DNA of 64,000 nucleotides, taken from Sutterella sp. Its GTDB lineage: Bacteria > Pseudomonadota > Gammaproteobacteria > Burkholderiales > Burkholderiaceae_F. Location of the stretch: contig DYBN01000019.1 in the NCBI GenBank assembly GCA_019418605.1, forward strand, positions 54,262 through 118,261, read 5' to 3'. The position numbers and the translations under genes are program-made. A model generated the notes under the pieces. It saw only the letters and a program-made list of their open reading frames with translations, was not told the origin of the DNA and ran no database searches. Shown here piece after piece: positions 17,152 to 26,233 of this stretch. How positions within the stretch are numbered: position 1 is the stretch's first letter; each line of letters starts with the position of its first letter.

Positions 17152-18343
17152 CGAAGCTCTTGAGCTGATGCTCTCGCGCGCCCGGCCGGTGGTGCGCACC
17201 GAAACCGTTCCGACGCTCTACGCCGAGGGGCGCGTGCTGGCCGAAGACGTGGTTAGCGCCATCAATGTCCCCGGCTGGGACAATTCCCAGATGGACGGCT
17301 ATGCCGTCAGAAGCGCCGATCTGGCGCAGGCCTCGGCCGACAATCCCGTTGAACTGCCTGTCTCGCAGCGCATTCCGGCGGGCACCAAGGGCGCCCGTCT
17401 TGAGGCAGGAACATGCGCGCGCATCTTTACCGGCGCGCCGATTCCGGAAGGGGCCGACGCCGTGGTGGCTCAGGAAGATGTTTCGGCCAAGGATGCAAGC
17501 GCGGTTTTTGCCTCTCCCGCAGCCCCCGGCACCTGGGTGCGCATGACGGCAAGCGACGTGGCCGCGGGCGCCACCGTTGCGCATGCCGGAGAGGTTCTCA
17601 CGCCCGCACTTTTGGGCCTTATTGCCAGCGTCGGCACGGGCTACGTGACGGTTTTCAACCACCTCAAGGTGGGCGTTTTCTTTTCGGGCAGCGAACTTGT
17701 TGCCCCGGGCGAGCCCTTGAGCGAGGGCGCCATCTACAACTCCAACCGCTACACGATCCGGGCGCTGCTCAGGCGGCTTGACTGCGAGGTGTTTGATCTG
17801 GGCACCGTGCCCGATTCGCTTGATGCCACCGCCCAGGCCCTTGAGCGCGCCGCGCAGACCGCCGACGTGATCATCAGCTCGGGCGGCATGAGCGTCGGCG
17901 AAGAGGATCACATCAAGCCCGCCGTCGAAAAGCTCGGAAAAATCGAGATGTGGCGCGTGGCCTTAAAGCCCGGCAAGCCGGTTGCCCTGGGGGAGGTCTG
18001 CGGCAAGCCCTTTATCGGCCTGCCCGGCAACCCCGTCTCAAGCTTTGTGACCTTCCTGATGCTTGCACGCCCCTACATCCTCAAGTGCCAGGGCCGCAGC
18101 GAGGTGCGCGCCTCTCCCATGATGATGCGCGCGGACTTTGAGCGAACCAAGCCCTGCAGCCGCGAGGAATTCGTGCGCGTGCGCCGCAACGCCCAGGGCG
18201 GGCTCGACATCTATCCCACGCAGAACTCACAGGTGCTCACAAGCTGCGCCTGGGCCGACGGCCTGGTTGACATTCCGGCGAAGGGATTGGTCAAGCGCGG
18301 CGATCTGGTGGCCTACTACCCCTTTGGAGACTTGTTCCTGTGA
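17138..18343 (+). CDS. moeA: molybdopterin molybdenumtransferase MoeA
   Basis: Inserts molybdate into adenylated molybdopterin. The 401-residue protein shows the MoeA pattern: VPGWDNSQMDGYAVRSADL, RIFTGAPIPEGADAVVAQED, VGVFFSGSELVAPGEPL, the MoCF-domain motif SSGGMSVGEEDH, and GKPFIGLPGNPVSSFVTFLM. The C-terminal beta-barrel domain is complete. It starts with GTG inside the end of mobB and ends overlapping the moaD start (GTGA), so translation is tightly coupled. Confidence 0.95.
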   Translation: MITYNEALELMLSRARPVVRTETVPTLYAEGRVLAEDVVSAINVPGWDNSQMDGYAVRSADLAQASADNPVELPVSQRIPAGTKGARLEAGTCARIFTGAPIPEGADAVVAQEDVSAKDASAVFASPAAPGTWVRMTASDVAAGATVAHAGEVLTPALLGLIASVGTGYVTVFNHLKVGVFFSGSELVAPGEPLSEGAIYNSNRYTIRALLRRLDCEVFDLGTVPDSLDATAQALERAAQTADVIISSGGMSVGEEDHIKPAVEKLGKIEMWRVALKPGKPVALGEVCGKPFIGLPGNPVSSFVTFLMLARPYILKCQGRSEVRASPMMMRADFERTKPCSREEFVRVRRNAQGGLDIYPTQNSQVLTSCAWADGLVDIPAKGLVKRGDLVAYYPFGDLFL

Positions 18344-18597
18344 AAGTGCGTGTGAAGTATTTTGCGCTCCTGCGCGAGGCCCTTGGAACGGGGGAGGAGT
18401 GGGTGCAGGTCGCAGTCGAGAGCCCCACCGTTGCCGACGTGCGCGCAGCCTGCGAGGCGCTTGACCAAACCCACGCGCAGGCCTTTGCAAGCGTGCGGCG
18501 CATCCGTGCGGCCGTCGACGGCGTGATGGCCGATTCTTCGGCCCCCGTCACCGAGACCAGCGAAGTGGCGTTTTTCCCGCCGGTGACGGGAGGCTAG
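18340..18597 (+). CDS. moaD: molybdopterin synthase sulfur carrier subunit MoaD
   Basis: Ubiquitin-like small subunit of molybdopterin synthase that carries the thiocarboxylate sulfur. The 85 residues start VRVKYFALLREALGTGEE, have the SEVAFFPPVTGG end, and finish in the obligatory Gly-Gly tail that is thiocarboxylated. The GTG start overlaps the moeA stop by four bases. It is followed by its partner moaE seven bases on. Confidence 0.93.
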   Translation: MKVRVKYFALLREALGTGEEWVQVAVESPTVADVRAACEALDQTHAQAFASVRRIRAAVDGVMADSSAPVTETSEVAFFPPVTGG

Positions 18598-18604
18598 CTC
18601 GAAG

Positions 18605-19066
18605 ATGGCGGGACAAACGAAAATTCGCGTCGGGCACGACGATTTTGACGTCTCCACCGAGTTGGCGGCACTAGCACGTGCGCAGCGAAAAGCGGGCGCC
18701 GCGGTCACCTTCACGGGCATCGTGCGCGGCGATGGCGACGTGCTTGAGATGGAGCTTGAGCACTATCCCGGGATGACGGAAAAAGCGCTTGCCGCCATTG
18801 TCGAAAAGGCCCGAAGCCGCTGGGATATTGAAGACGTGGTCATCATTCACCGCGTCGGGCGGCTTGCCGTGGGCGAGCAGATTGTGCTTACCATCGTGAC
18901 TTCGGAACACCGGCGCGAGGCCTTTGAGGCAAGCGAATTCATCATGGACTGGCTCAAGACCGAGGCTCCCTTTTGGAAAAAGGAAACCACGCCCGAAGGC
19001 GGCCGCTGGGTTGACGCCAGAGAAAGCGACGATCTCGCGCGCGATCGCTGGATCAACAGAGACTGA
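18605..19066 (+). CDS. moaE: molybdopterin synthase catalytic subunit MoaE
   Basis: Large subunit of molybdopterin synthase; transfers two sulfurs from MoaD to cyclic pyranopterin monophosphate. The 153 residues contain AAVTFTGIVRGDGDVLEMEL, LEHYPGMTEKALAAIV, the HRVGRLAVGEQIV block and the catalytic-lysine region KTEAPFWKKE followed by GGRWVDARESDD. The length is normal. It lies immediately downstream of moaD in the same operon. Confidence 0.95.
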   Translation: MAGQTKIRVGHDDFDVSTELAALARAQRKAGAAVTFTGIVRGDGDVLEMELEHYPGMTEKALAAIVEKARSRWDIEDVVIIHRVGRLAVGEQIVLTIVTSEHRREAFEASEFIMDWLKTEAPFWKKETTPEGGRWVDARESDDLARDRWINRD

Positions 19067-19075
19067 AGGTGCGGC

Positions 19076-19498
19076 ATGGCGGTCATGACTCGCGACGGCT
19101 CTCTTCTTTTGGTGCTTGCCGCTGTCGGCGCGGGCGCTGCCCTCGGGGCGATGGCCCGCTGGGCCCTTTCCTATGCCCTCAACTCCCGCTGGGAGCTGAT
19201 GCCTGCGGGAACGCTTGCGGCAAACTTAATCGGCGGGTTTCTCATCGGCGTTGCCGTGGCGTTTTTTGCCGATCATCTCACGGCAAGCCCCTACCTGCGT
19301 CTTTTTGTCGTGACGGGCTTTCTGGGCGGGCTCACCACGTTTTCCACGTTCTCAAGCGAAAACGTCCTGATGCTGATGGCGGGCGACTACGTGCGCGCAT
19401 TGGCGCACATGGCGGCGCATCTCTCGGGCAGCATCCTGATGACGGTCTGCGGAATGTGGGCCTACCGCTGGGCGCTTCGTCTGATTCTTTCAAGGTAA
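19076..19498 (+). CDS. crcB: fluoride ion channel FluC/CrcB
   Basis: A 140-residue membrane protein with four hydrophobic helices that forms a dimeric fluoride exporter. Key motifs are GAMARWALSY in helix 1, ANLIGGFLIGV in helix 2 and GFLGGLTTFSTFSSE, whose TTFST segment lines the fluoride path. The ATG at 19076 has AAGGTG upstream and is 10 bp after moaE. There is no room for a fluoride riboswitch, so it is probably co-transcribed with the Moco genes. No functional link to Moco is known to me. Confidence 0.92.
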   Translation: MAVMTRDGSLLLVLAAVGAGAALGAMARWALSYALNSRWELMPAGTLAANLIGGFLIGVAVAFFADHLTASPYLRLFVVTGFLGGLTTFSTFSSENVLMLMAGDYVRALAHMAAHLSGSILMTVCGMWAYRWALRLILSR

Positions 19499-19502
19499 GA
19501 AA

Positions 19503-19925
19503 GTGAACAAGTTTTTTTCTGCGGCGGCCGCTGCCGCCGCTGCCGCGTTGATTTTTTCGTCGGGCGCGTCTATGGCGGCCGATGCGCTTTCAGAGTGCTA
19601 CAAAAAGGCCGACACCGGCATTGAGGTGCAGGCGTGCTTAAAGCAGGAGCTCGAGAGTCTTCAAAAGACCTACGACGATATTCTCGACCGCGTGATGGAC
19701 TCCGCGCGCGAGCTTGACCGCGTGCAGAAGCGAAAGACGGCCGTCAAGGCGCTCACCGAGGCCAACAAGGCCTTCGAGAAGTTTCTTGACGCCGAGTGCG
19801 GCTGGATTGGCGCAAGCTACGGTTCGGGCTCGGGCTCGGGCAGCGCCGAGCTTGCCTGCCGCATCAACCTGATGCGCCAGCGCGCGGGCGCCATGGACGC
19901 CCAGTTCCTTACCCACAATCGGTAG
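19503..19925 (+). CDS. secreted LprI/DUF1311-type protein
   Basis: A 140-residue exported protein starting with GTG at 19503, five bases after crcB. An alanine-rich signal peptide ends near ASMA-AD (residue 25). The mature part has the DUF1311 (lysozyme-inhibitor LprI-like) layout: SECYKKADTGIEVQACL, then a long helix, LTEANKAFEKFLDAECGWIG, and a final ELACRINLMRQRAGAMDAQF. Its four cysteines are spaced as in the family. A Gly-Ser run (GSGSGSGS) sits in the loop before the third motif. Lysozyme inhibition is shown for some members only; the role here is unproven. Confidence 0.75.
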   Translation: MNKFFSAAAAAAAAALIFSSGASMAADALSECYKKADTGIEVQACLKQELESLQKTYDDILDRVMDSARELDRVQKRKTAVKALTEANKAFEKFLDAECGWIGASYGSGSGSGSAELACRINLMRQRAGAMDAQFLTHNR

Positions 19926-20021
19926 GACTGAAAAAAAAGAGGTTTTGCTGCGGCGATTCCTTTTGGGGTCTCTGCGCCGCGACCTGTCTTTGCAAAGCCG
20001 GCCCGCATGTGCCGGCGCCAC

Positions 20022-20056
20022 GAATAAAAAACAACCGGCGGCCGAGGCCGCCGGTT
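20022..20056 (-). terminator. terminator of leuS
   Basis: A 10-bp GC-rich stem (AACCGGCGGC / GCCGCCGGTT, 20033-20056) is followed on the minus strand by GTTTTTTATT. It lies about 50 bp past the leuS stop. On plus it could also weakly end the Moco/LprI transcript. Confidence 0.75.
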
Positions 20057-20108
20057 TGCTTTGTCGCTCTTTATTGGCTCCCTGAAGGAGCAAACGTCTT
20101 TAACGTCT

Positions 20109-22748
20109 CTATTTGGCGACGACGTTGACGAGTTTGTTGGGCACAACGATTACCTTGCGCACCGTCGCCTCGCCCACAAAGCGTACGACATCGGGGTGCG
20201 CGAGCACCGCCTTTTCAATCTCCTCGCGAGAAGCTCCCGCGGCGATCATGATCTGGCCGCGCAGCTTGCCGTTGACCTGAATGACGTACTTCACCTCGTC
20301 GACTTCAAGGGCGGAAGCGTTGACTTCGGGCCAGGCCGCATCGATCAACTCGGTGCCTTCCTCGGCCGCAAAGCCAAGCTCGTCCCAGAGCGCGGACGTG
20401 ATGTGCGGCGCAATCGGATAGAGTGTGCGAATCAGAATCGAGACGGCGTGCTTGCGCGCTGCGCCAGCGGCCTCTCCGGTCTCTGCAAAGGCGTCGATGC
20501 TGTTCATCATCTTCATCGCCGCCGAGACGACCGTGTTGTACTGCATGCGCTCAAAGTCGGCCTCGGCCTGCTTGAGCGTGAGGTGAATGTCGCGCATGAA
20601 GGCCTTCACGGCCTTGGAGGCGCCGGCAAGGTCAACTTCGGCCGCAGCCGACTTGATCTCGTCGCGGTGGTTGTAGCTCCAGCTCCACATGCGGCGCAGG
20701 AAGCGGTAGGAGCCCTCGGCGCCCGAATTGGACCAGGCCGCGGACTGATCGGGGGGACCGGCAAACATCACGAAGGTGCGGGCCGTGTCGGCGCCGAACT
20801 GCTTGATGATGTCGCGGGGTTCGACCACGTTGTTCTTGGACTTGGACATCTTTTCGATGCCGCCCGAGACCACGGGCAGGCCGTCGTCCTTGGCCGTGAC
20901 GCGGGAAGGCCGCCCCTTTTCGTCGTACTCGATGTTGATTTCGTAGGGGTAGTACCAGCGCTTGTGGCCGTCGGGGAGCTCGCGGTAGAAGCACTCGGCC
21001 GTGAGCATGCCCTGGGTAAAGAGGCGCGTGAAGGGTTCGTCAAACTTCACGAGCCCCAGGTCGCGCATGACCTTGGTCCAGAAGCGCGCATAGAGCAGAT
21101 GCAGCACCGCGTGCTCGATGCCGCCGATGTACTGATCCATCGGAGACCAGTAGTCGTTGCGCTCGTCGACCATCGCCTTCGTGCTGTCGGGCGAGCAGTA
21201 GCGCATGTAGTACCAGGAGCTGTCGACGAAGGTGTCCATCGTGTCGGTTTCGCGCCGTGCATCGGCGCCGCACTTGGGACACTTGCAGGCGAGGAACTCC
21301 TCGCACTTGTTGAGGGGATTGCCCGATCCGTCCGGAATCAGGTTTTCGGGCAGCAGCACCGGCAGATCCTCTTCGGGCACGGGCACCGGGCCGCAGTGCG
21401 GGCAGTTGATGATCGGAATCGGCGTGCCCCAGTAGCGCTGGCGCGAAATGCCCCAGTCGCGCAGCCTGAACATCGTCTGCTTGTGGCCAAGCCCCAGGGC
21501 CTGCAGATCGGCGGCAATGGCGTCGACCGCCTCGTGAAAGTGCAGTCCGTCGTACTTGCCGGAGTTGATGCAGTAGGGGTTGAGCGTCTTGTCGCCGTAC
21601 CAGTCCTGCCATGCGTCGGCCGAGAACGTCTCGCCCTCGACCTGGCAGACCTGGATGATGTCGATGCCGAACTTCTTGGCAAAGGCGAAGTCGCGCTCAT
21701 CGTGCGCGGGCACGCCCATCACGGCGCCTTCGCCGTAGCTCATGAGCACGTAGTTGCCGATCCAGACTTCGACGCGGCGGCCGTTAAGCGGGTGCGTGAC
21801 GTAAAAGCCCGTGGCAACGCCCTTTTTCTCCATCGTGGCCATGTCGGCTTCCGACACGGACCCCTTGGCGCATTCGTCGATGAAGGCTTGAAGGTCAGGA
21901 CGGTCCTTGGCAAGGCGCTTGGCAAGCGGGTGCTCGGCGGCGATTGCAACGAACGTCACGCCCATGATCGTGTCGGCGCGCGTCGTGTAGACGTTGAGCT
22001 GCTTTTTCTGCCCGTCGATTTCATAGGGGAAGCCGAAATTGACGCCCACGCTCTTGCCGATCCAGTGCTCCTGCATGCGGCGCACCTGTTCGGGCCAGCC
22101 CTTGAGTTTGTCGAGATCGGCAAGAAGCTCCTCGGCGTACTGCGTGATGCCAAGGTAGTAGCCCGGGATTTCGCGCTTTTCCACAAGCGCGCCCGAGCGC
22201 CAGCCGCGGCCGTCGATGACCTGTTCGTTGGCAAGCACCGTCTTGTCGACCGGGTCCCAGTTGACGATCTGCGTCTTGCGGTAGGCGATGCCGCGCTCGA
22301 GCATCTTGAGGAACATCCACTGATTCCAGCGGTAGTACTCGGGCTTGCAGGTGGTGACTTCGCGCGACCAGTCAAAGGCAAGGCCCAGCGGGCGCATCTG
22401 CTGCTTCATGTCGGCGATGTTCTGGTAGGTCCAGGCCGCCGGCGCAACGTTCTTGGCAATGGCCGCGTTCTCGGCCGGCAGGCCGAAGCTGTCCCAGCCC
22501 ATGGGCGTCATGACGTTGAAGCCCTTCATGCGGCGGTAGCGGTACAACACGTCGTTGAGCGTGTAGTTTCTCACGTGGCCCATGTGCAGCTTGCCCGAGG
22601 GATAGGGGAGCATTGAGCAGACGTAGAACTTGGGTTTTTCACGGCCGTTTTTGTCGACCGCATGCTCGACGGCGCGGTAGACATCGGCCTTCTGCCATTG
22701 TTCCTGCACCTGAGCTTCGATTTCTTGTGGGCTGTAGGTTTCGCGCAT
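20109..22748 (-). CDS. leuS: leucyl-tRNA synthetase
   Basis: Class I aminoacyl-tRNA synthetase of 879 residues. The HIGH motif appears as HMGH (55-58) and the KMSKS motif near residue 631. Between them lies the CP1 editing domain (including TRADTIMGVTFVAIAAEHPL, with the threonine-rich editing site). It also has the zinc-type cysteine cluster CPHCGPVP and the CKCPKC insert. The ATG at 22748 gives MRETYSPQEIEAQVQEQW, the normal bacterial start. It is divergent from uvrD. In relatives lptE, holA and proA follow directly; here a plus-strand block intervenes. Confidence 0.97.
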   Translation of the reverse strand: MRETYSPQEIEAQVQEQWQKADVYRAVEHAVDKNGREKPKFYVCSMLPYPSGKLHMGHVRNYTLNDVLYRYRRMKGFNVMTPMGWDSFGLPAENAAIAKNVAPAAWTYQNIADMKQQMRPLGLAFDWSREVTTCKPEYYRWNQWMFLKMLERGIAYRKTQIVNWDPVDKTVLANEQVIDGRGWRSGALVEKREIPGYYLGITQYAEELLADLDKLKGWPEQVRRMQEHWIGKSVGVNFGFPYEIDGQKKQLNVYTTRADTIMGVTFVAIAAEHPLAKRLAKDRPDLQAFIDECAKGSVSEADMATMEKKGVATGFYVTHPLNGRRVEVWIGNYVLMSYGEGAVMGVPAHDERDFAFAKKFGIDIIQVCQVEGETFSADAWQDWYGDKTLNPYCINSGKYDGLHFHEAVDAIAADLQALGLGHKQTMFRLRDWGISRQRYWGTPIPIINCPHCGPVPVPEEDLPVLLPENLIPDGSGNPLNKCEEFLACKCPKCGADARRETDTMDTFVDSSWYYMRYCSPDSTKAMVDERNDYWSPMDQYIGGIEHAVLHLLYARFWTKVMRDLGLVKFDEPFTRLFTQGMLTAECFYRELPDGHKRWYYPYEINIEYDEKGRPSRVTAKDDGLPVVSGGIEKMSKSKNNVVEPRDIIKQFGADTARTFVMFAGPPDQSAAWSNSGAEGSYRFLRRMWSWSYNHRDEIKSAAAEVDLAGASKAVKAFMRDIHLTLKQAEADFERMQYNTVVSAAMKMMNSIDAFAETGEAAGAARKHAVSILIRTLYPIAPHITSALWDELGFAAEEGTELIDAAWPEVNASALEVDEVKYVIQVNGKLRGQIMIAAGASREEIEKAVLAHPDVVRFVGEATVRKVIVVPNKLVNVVAK

Positions 22749-22964
22749 GTGGCGCCCTTTCGTTGGATTTGTGGATGTTTGCAAGGTCCGCGGACCTGAG
22801 CCCGAAAGTATAAAACTTTTGACCTGCCGGCAATTCGGGCTTGTTGCCTCAGGCGGGCGCTCGCCCCTTAAGCGCACGCCCGCGGGCGGCGGGAGCGGAC
22901 ACCCCGTGGTTTAGAATCAGGCCTTCGTTTTTTTTTCAGCTAAGCGCAGCCGCTCTTTTATTTC

Positions 22965-25436
22965 ATGAATCCCGAGTACCTCAATTCTCTGAATCCCATG
23001 CAGCGCCAGGCCGTGGAGCTTGGCGCGGTCAACTCGCTCATTCTTGCCGGCGCAGGCTCTGGCAAGACCAAGGTTCTCACCACCCGCATCGCCTGGCTGC
23101 TCTCGCAGCAGCTTGCGCGCCCGGCCGAAATCCTTGCAGTGACCTTCACCAACAAGGCCGCCCGCGAGATGCGCACCCGCCTTGAGGCGATGGTGAACTT
23201 TGACGTCAAGAACATGTGGATCGGAACCTTTCACGGGATTTGCCACAAGATTCTTCGCCTGCACGCCGAAGACGCCCGGCTGGAGAAGACCTTTCAGATC
23301 ATCGACACGTCGGACCAGCTCGCGCTCATTCGCCGCATCATGAAGGATGCGGGCATCGACACCGATCTCTACGATCCGAAGGCGCGCCAGACGGCCATCA
23401 ACAACTTCAAGGAGCAGGGCCTGCGTGCAAGCGACGTGATGGGAAGCGAAGACGAGGTGAGCTACGGCGTCTACCGCGCCTACGAAAGCCGCTGCCAGAG
23501 CGAGGGACTTGTTGACTTCGCCGAGCTGCTGCTGCGCACGGTTGAGCTCCTTGAGCGAAACGAGATTTTGCGCGATCACTACGCCGAGCGCTTTCGCTAC
23601 ATCCTCATTGATGAGTTTCAGGACACCAACGTGCTGCAGTACCGCTGGATCAAGGCGCTCTCGCGCCCCGGCAGGGACTCCAACTGCGTGTTTTGCGTGG
23701 GCGACGACGATCAGTCGATTTATGCCTTCCGCGGGGCCAACGTCGGCAACATGGCCGAGTTTGTGCACGACTACAAGGTCGAGCGCATCATCAAGCTCGA
23801 GCAGAACTACCGGTCGACTTCGCACATTCTCGACGCGGCCAACGCCGTCATCGCCAACAACGCCGAGCGCATGGGCAAGAACCTCTGGACGGACTCGGGC
23901 GCGGGCGAGCTCATTGATCTCTACAACGCCGAGAGCGACCGCGAAGAGGCCCGCATGGTGACCCAGGACATCATGAGCGGCCTGCGCTCGGGCCTGCGGC
24001 CTGCGGATTTTGCCGTCTTGTACCGCAACAACAGCCAGTCGCGCATCGTCGAGCAGTATCTCATCGCCAACAAGATCGCCTACCGCATCTACGGCGGCCT
24101 GCGCTTTTTTGACCGCGCCGAGGTCAAGGACGTCACCGCGTACCTGCGCATGCTCGTCAATCCCGACGACACCAGCCTGCTGCGCGTGATCAACCATCCC
24201 CCGCGCGGCATCGGCGCAACGACCATGCAGCGCGTCACGGAAAAAAAGCACGCCGACGACGTCTCTTACTGGGAGGCGATTTCAAGCGGCGAGCCCGATC
24301 CTCAGATCGCCCGCACCAAGGGCTTTGTGGATCTCATTGTCCGGATGCGCGAAGCCTGTAGCGGCATGAACCTTGTCGACACGGTAAAGACCGTCATCGA
24401 GCTCTCGGGGCTCAAAACCTTTTACGAAGCCCAGAAGGACAAGGACATCAGGCTCGAAAACCTTTCTGAACTTGTCAACGCCGCCGCGGGGTACTGTCAG
24501 GAAAACAAAATTGAAGACGACGCTGACGCCATGCAGCCTCTGCCCGAAGCGTCCATGTCGCCGCTTGAGGGCTTTCTGTCGCAGGCCGTGCTAGAGGCTG
24601 ACGACAAAAACGAGGAGGCCGCGCCCGACGCCGTGCAGTTGATGACCGTGCATGCTTCCAAGGGGCTTGAGTTTCACCACGTCTACCTCATTGGCCTTGA
24701 AGAGGGGCTCTTTCCCCATTCGCCGCGCCAAACCGAGGAGGACGCCATTGAAAAAGCCTTGAACGAGGAGCGGCGCCTTATGTACGTGGCGATGACGCGC
24801 GCCCGGCGCAAGCTTCGCATCAGCTGGTGCGCCTCGCGCATGATGTACGGCGATATGCGCTACAACGATCGCTCGCGCTTTATTGATGAAATCCCCGCCA
24901 AGCACCTCAAGGAACTCAACCCGGTGCGCGCCGATGAAGACAATGCACGCACGGGCGGCTACGGGGCGCGCTACGGATCAAGTTACGGATCAAATTACGG
25001 TTCGGGCTACGGTTCTGGCTACGGTTCTGGCCGGGGTTCGGCCTATGCGGCTGGGCGCGGCCGCTCTTCGGGGCGCTCCTACTCCTCGAGCTCGCGCGGG
25101 ACCTGGCACAAGCCGCCCACGGGGGCGGCAGCAGGCGAGCTCTCTTCTTCAGCCTGGCAGCGTGCGGGGCTTCGCAAGGCAAGCGACTATTTAAAGGACG
25201 TGTGCCCCACCGAGAGCGGTCTGGGAAGTGTCAAGAAGGATTCGGCCGGTTCCGCCGATGGCTTCAGAGTGGGCGATCGGATCGAGCATGAAATCCTCGG
25301 GCGCGGATACGTGCAGAAGGTTGCCTATGCCGACAAGCCCGATCAGACGCGTCTTTCGATCCTCTTTGACGGCGATCGGTCTGCTCGCGAAATCCTGCTG
25401 CAGTTTGTGCGCGACAAGCTCAAAAAGATTCAGTGA
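22965..25436 (+). CDS. uvrD: UvrD/PcrA-type DNA helicase II
   Basis: ATP-dependent 3'-5' DNA helicase of 823 residues for nucleotide excision and mismatch repair. Visible SF1A motifs are LNPMQRQAV (Q motif), AGAGSGKTK (28-36, Walker A), TFTNKAAREM, LIDEFQDTN (about 215-221), DDQSIYAFRGA, LEQNYRS, TVHASKGLEF (about 558) and YVAMTRAR. After the core comes an unusual Tyr-Gly-Ser repeat linker (residues 666-693), then a Ser-rich stretch, then a C-terminal Tudor-like domain (763-823, FRVGDRIEHEILGRGYV). The ATG at 22965 matches the family. The upstream 216-bp region is shared with leuS. Confidence 0.93.
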   Translation: MNPEYLNSLNPMQRQAVELGAVNSLILAGAGSGKTKVLTTRIAWLLSQQLARPAEILAVTFTNKAAREMRTRLEAMVNFDVKNMWIGTFHGICHKILRLHAEDARLEKTFQIIDTSDQLALIRRIMKDAGIDTDLYDPKARQTAINNFKEQGLRASDVMGSEDEVSYGVYRAYESRCQSEGLVDFAELLLRTVELLERNEILRDHYAERFRYILIDEFQDTNVLQYRWIKALSRPGRDSNCVFCVGDDDQSIYAFRGANVGNMAEFVHDYKVERIIKLEQNYRSTSHILDAANAVIANNAERMGKNLWTDSGAGELIDLYNAESDREEARMVTQDIMSGLRSGLRPADFAVLYRNNSQSRIVEQYLIANKIAYRIYGGLRFFDRAEVKDVTAYLRMLVNPDDTSLLRVINHPPRGIGATTMQRVTEKKHADDVSYWEAISSGEPDPQIARTKGFVDLIVRMREACSGMNLVDTVKTVIELSGLKTFYEAQKDKDIRLENLSELVNAAAGYCQENKIEDDADAMQPLPEASMSPLEGFLSQAVLEADDKNEEAAPDAVQLMTVHASKGLEFHHVYLIGLEEGLFPHSPRQTEEDAIEKALNEERRLMYVAMTRARRKLRISWCASRMMYGDMRYNDRSRFIDEIPAKHLKELNPVRADEDNARTGGYGARYGSSYGSNYGSGYGSGYGSGRGSAYAAGRGRSSGRSYSSSSRGTWHKPPTGAAAGELSSSAWQRAGLRKASDYLKDVCPTESGLGSVKKDSAGSADGFRVGDRIEHEILGRGYVQKVAYADKPDQTRLSILFDGDRSAREILLQFVRDKLKKIQ
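24960..25043 (+). repeat. 12-bp tandem repeats in uvrD encoding YGSx
   Basis: Six consecutive 12-bp units of the form TACGGNTCNNNN (24960-25031) plus a degenerate seventh encode YGAR, YGSS, YGSN, YGSG, YGSG, YGSG and RGSA. Units 5 and 6 (25008-25019, 25020-25031) are identical. Gain or loss of a unit would stay in frame. Confidence 0.85.
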
Positions 25437-25478
25437 CGCGCCGTGCGCCCTTCCCGAACAGAGGGGCGCGGCGCAAAC

Positions 25479-25526
25479 AAAAAAAGCTCCGGAAAAACGC
25501 AAACAGCAGTCTCCGGAGCTTTTTTG
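25479..25526. terminator. bidirectional terminator between uvrD and efp
   Basis: An inverted repeat of about 12 bp (AAAAAAGCTCCGG and CCGGAGCTTTTTT) with a 20-nt loop lies between the two convergent genes. Flanking A and T runs give a U-tract in both directions. Confidence 0.8.
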
Positions 25527-25584
25527 TTGCCCGAGCTCAGGGATTTTGATCTCCCCGGCCTGCGGGCTCAACGGCGGCAGTGCA

Positions 25585-26142
25585 TTACTTGATGCGGCTG
25601 CGGTACTCGTTGGTGCGGGTGTCGATTTCGATCTTGTCGCCCGTGTTCACGAAGGCCGGAACATCAAGCGTAAAGCCCGTGGCCAGACGGGCGGGCTTCA
25701 TCACCTTGCCCGAGGTGTCGCCCTTGACGGCGGGCTCGGTGTAGACCACCTCGCGCACGAGCATCGTCGGCAGTTCGATGCCGATGACGCGGCCTTCGTA
25801 GAAGACGGCCTCGGCCGTGAGGTCTTCCTGCAGGTACTTTTTGGCCTCTTCCATCGTGTCTTCGTCGACTTCGTACTGGTTGTACTCGTCGTCCATCCAG
25901 ACATAGTGCGGATCGGCGAAGTAGGAGTAGGTCACTTCCTTGCGCTCGAGGATGATGTCTTCGAACTTGTCGTCGGCGCGGTAGACGGTCTCGGTCACGG
26001 CGCCGTTGAGCAGGTTCTTCATCTTCATCTTCACGGTGGAGGCGCCGCGGCCGCCCTTGGAGTACTCGGCCTTGAGAACAACCATCGGATCCTTGCCGAC
26101 CATGAAGACATTGCCGGCACGCAGTTCTTGCGCGGTTTTCAT
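25585..26142 (-). CDS. efp: elongation factor P (arginine type)
   Basis: A 185-residue three-domain translation factor that relieves ribosome stalling at polyproline. The tip of domain I reads YSKGGRGAS, placing Arg at residue 32 where EpmA-modified EF-Ps have lysine. Arg32 is the residue rhamnosylated by EarP, and an earP gene lies 91 bp upstream on the same strand, so this is the EarP-dependent subtype. The C-terminus ends GDKIEIDTRTNEYRSRIK, as is standard. Confidence 0.96.
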   Translation of the reverse strand: MKTAQELRAGNVFMVGKDPMVVLKAEYSKGGRGASTVKMKMKNLLNGAVTETVYRADDKFEDIILERKEVTYSYFADPHYVWMDDEYNQYEVDEDTMEEAKKYLQEDLTAEAVFYEGRVIGIELPTMLVREVVYTEPAVKGDTSGKVMKPARLATGFTLDVPAFVNTGDKIEIDTRTNEYRSRIK

Positions 26143-26233
26143 CGCTGTTTGGTCCTTAAACGTTCAAAAGTAATTCAATGTGATGACGCGGCCGCGCATG
26201 AGCTCGTCCGGTCAAAGGAAAAAATTTAGCGCA

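Noticed and set aside
19066..19076. Fluoride riboswitch upstream of crcB
   Set aside because: Only 9 bp separate moaE and crcB, too short for the aptamer.
20061..22616. 851-codon open frame on plus opposite leuS
   Set aside because: It mirrors leuS codons in antisense; the product is His/Arg/Val-rich with no motif. Long antisense frames are expected in GC-rich DNA.
22917..24251. 444-codon frame on minus opposite uvrD
   Set aside because: Antisense to the helicase core motifs, with no ribosome site or family features.
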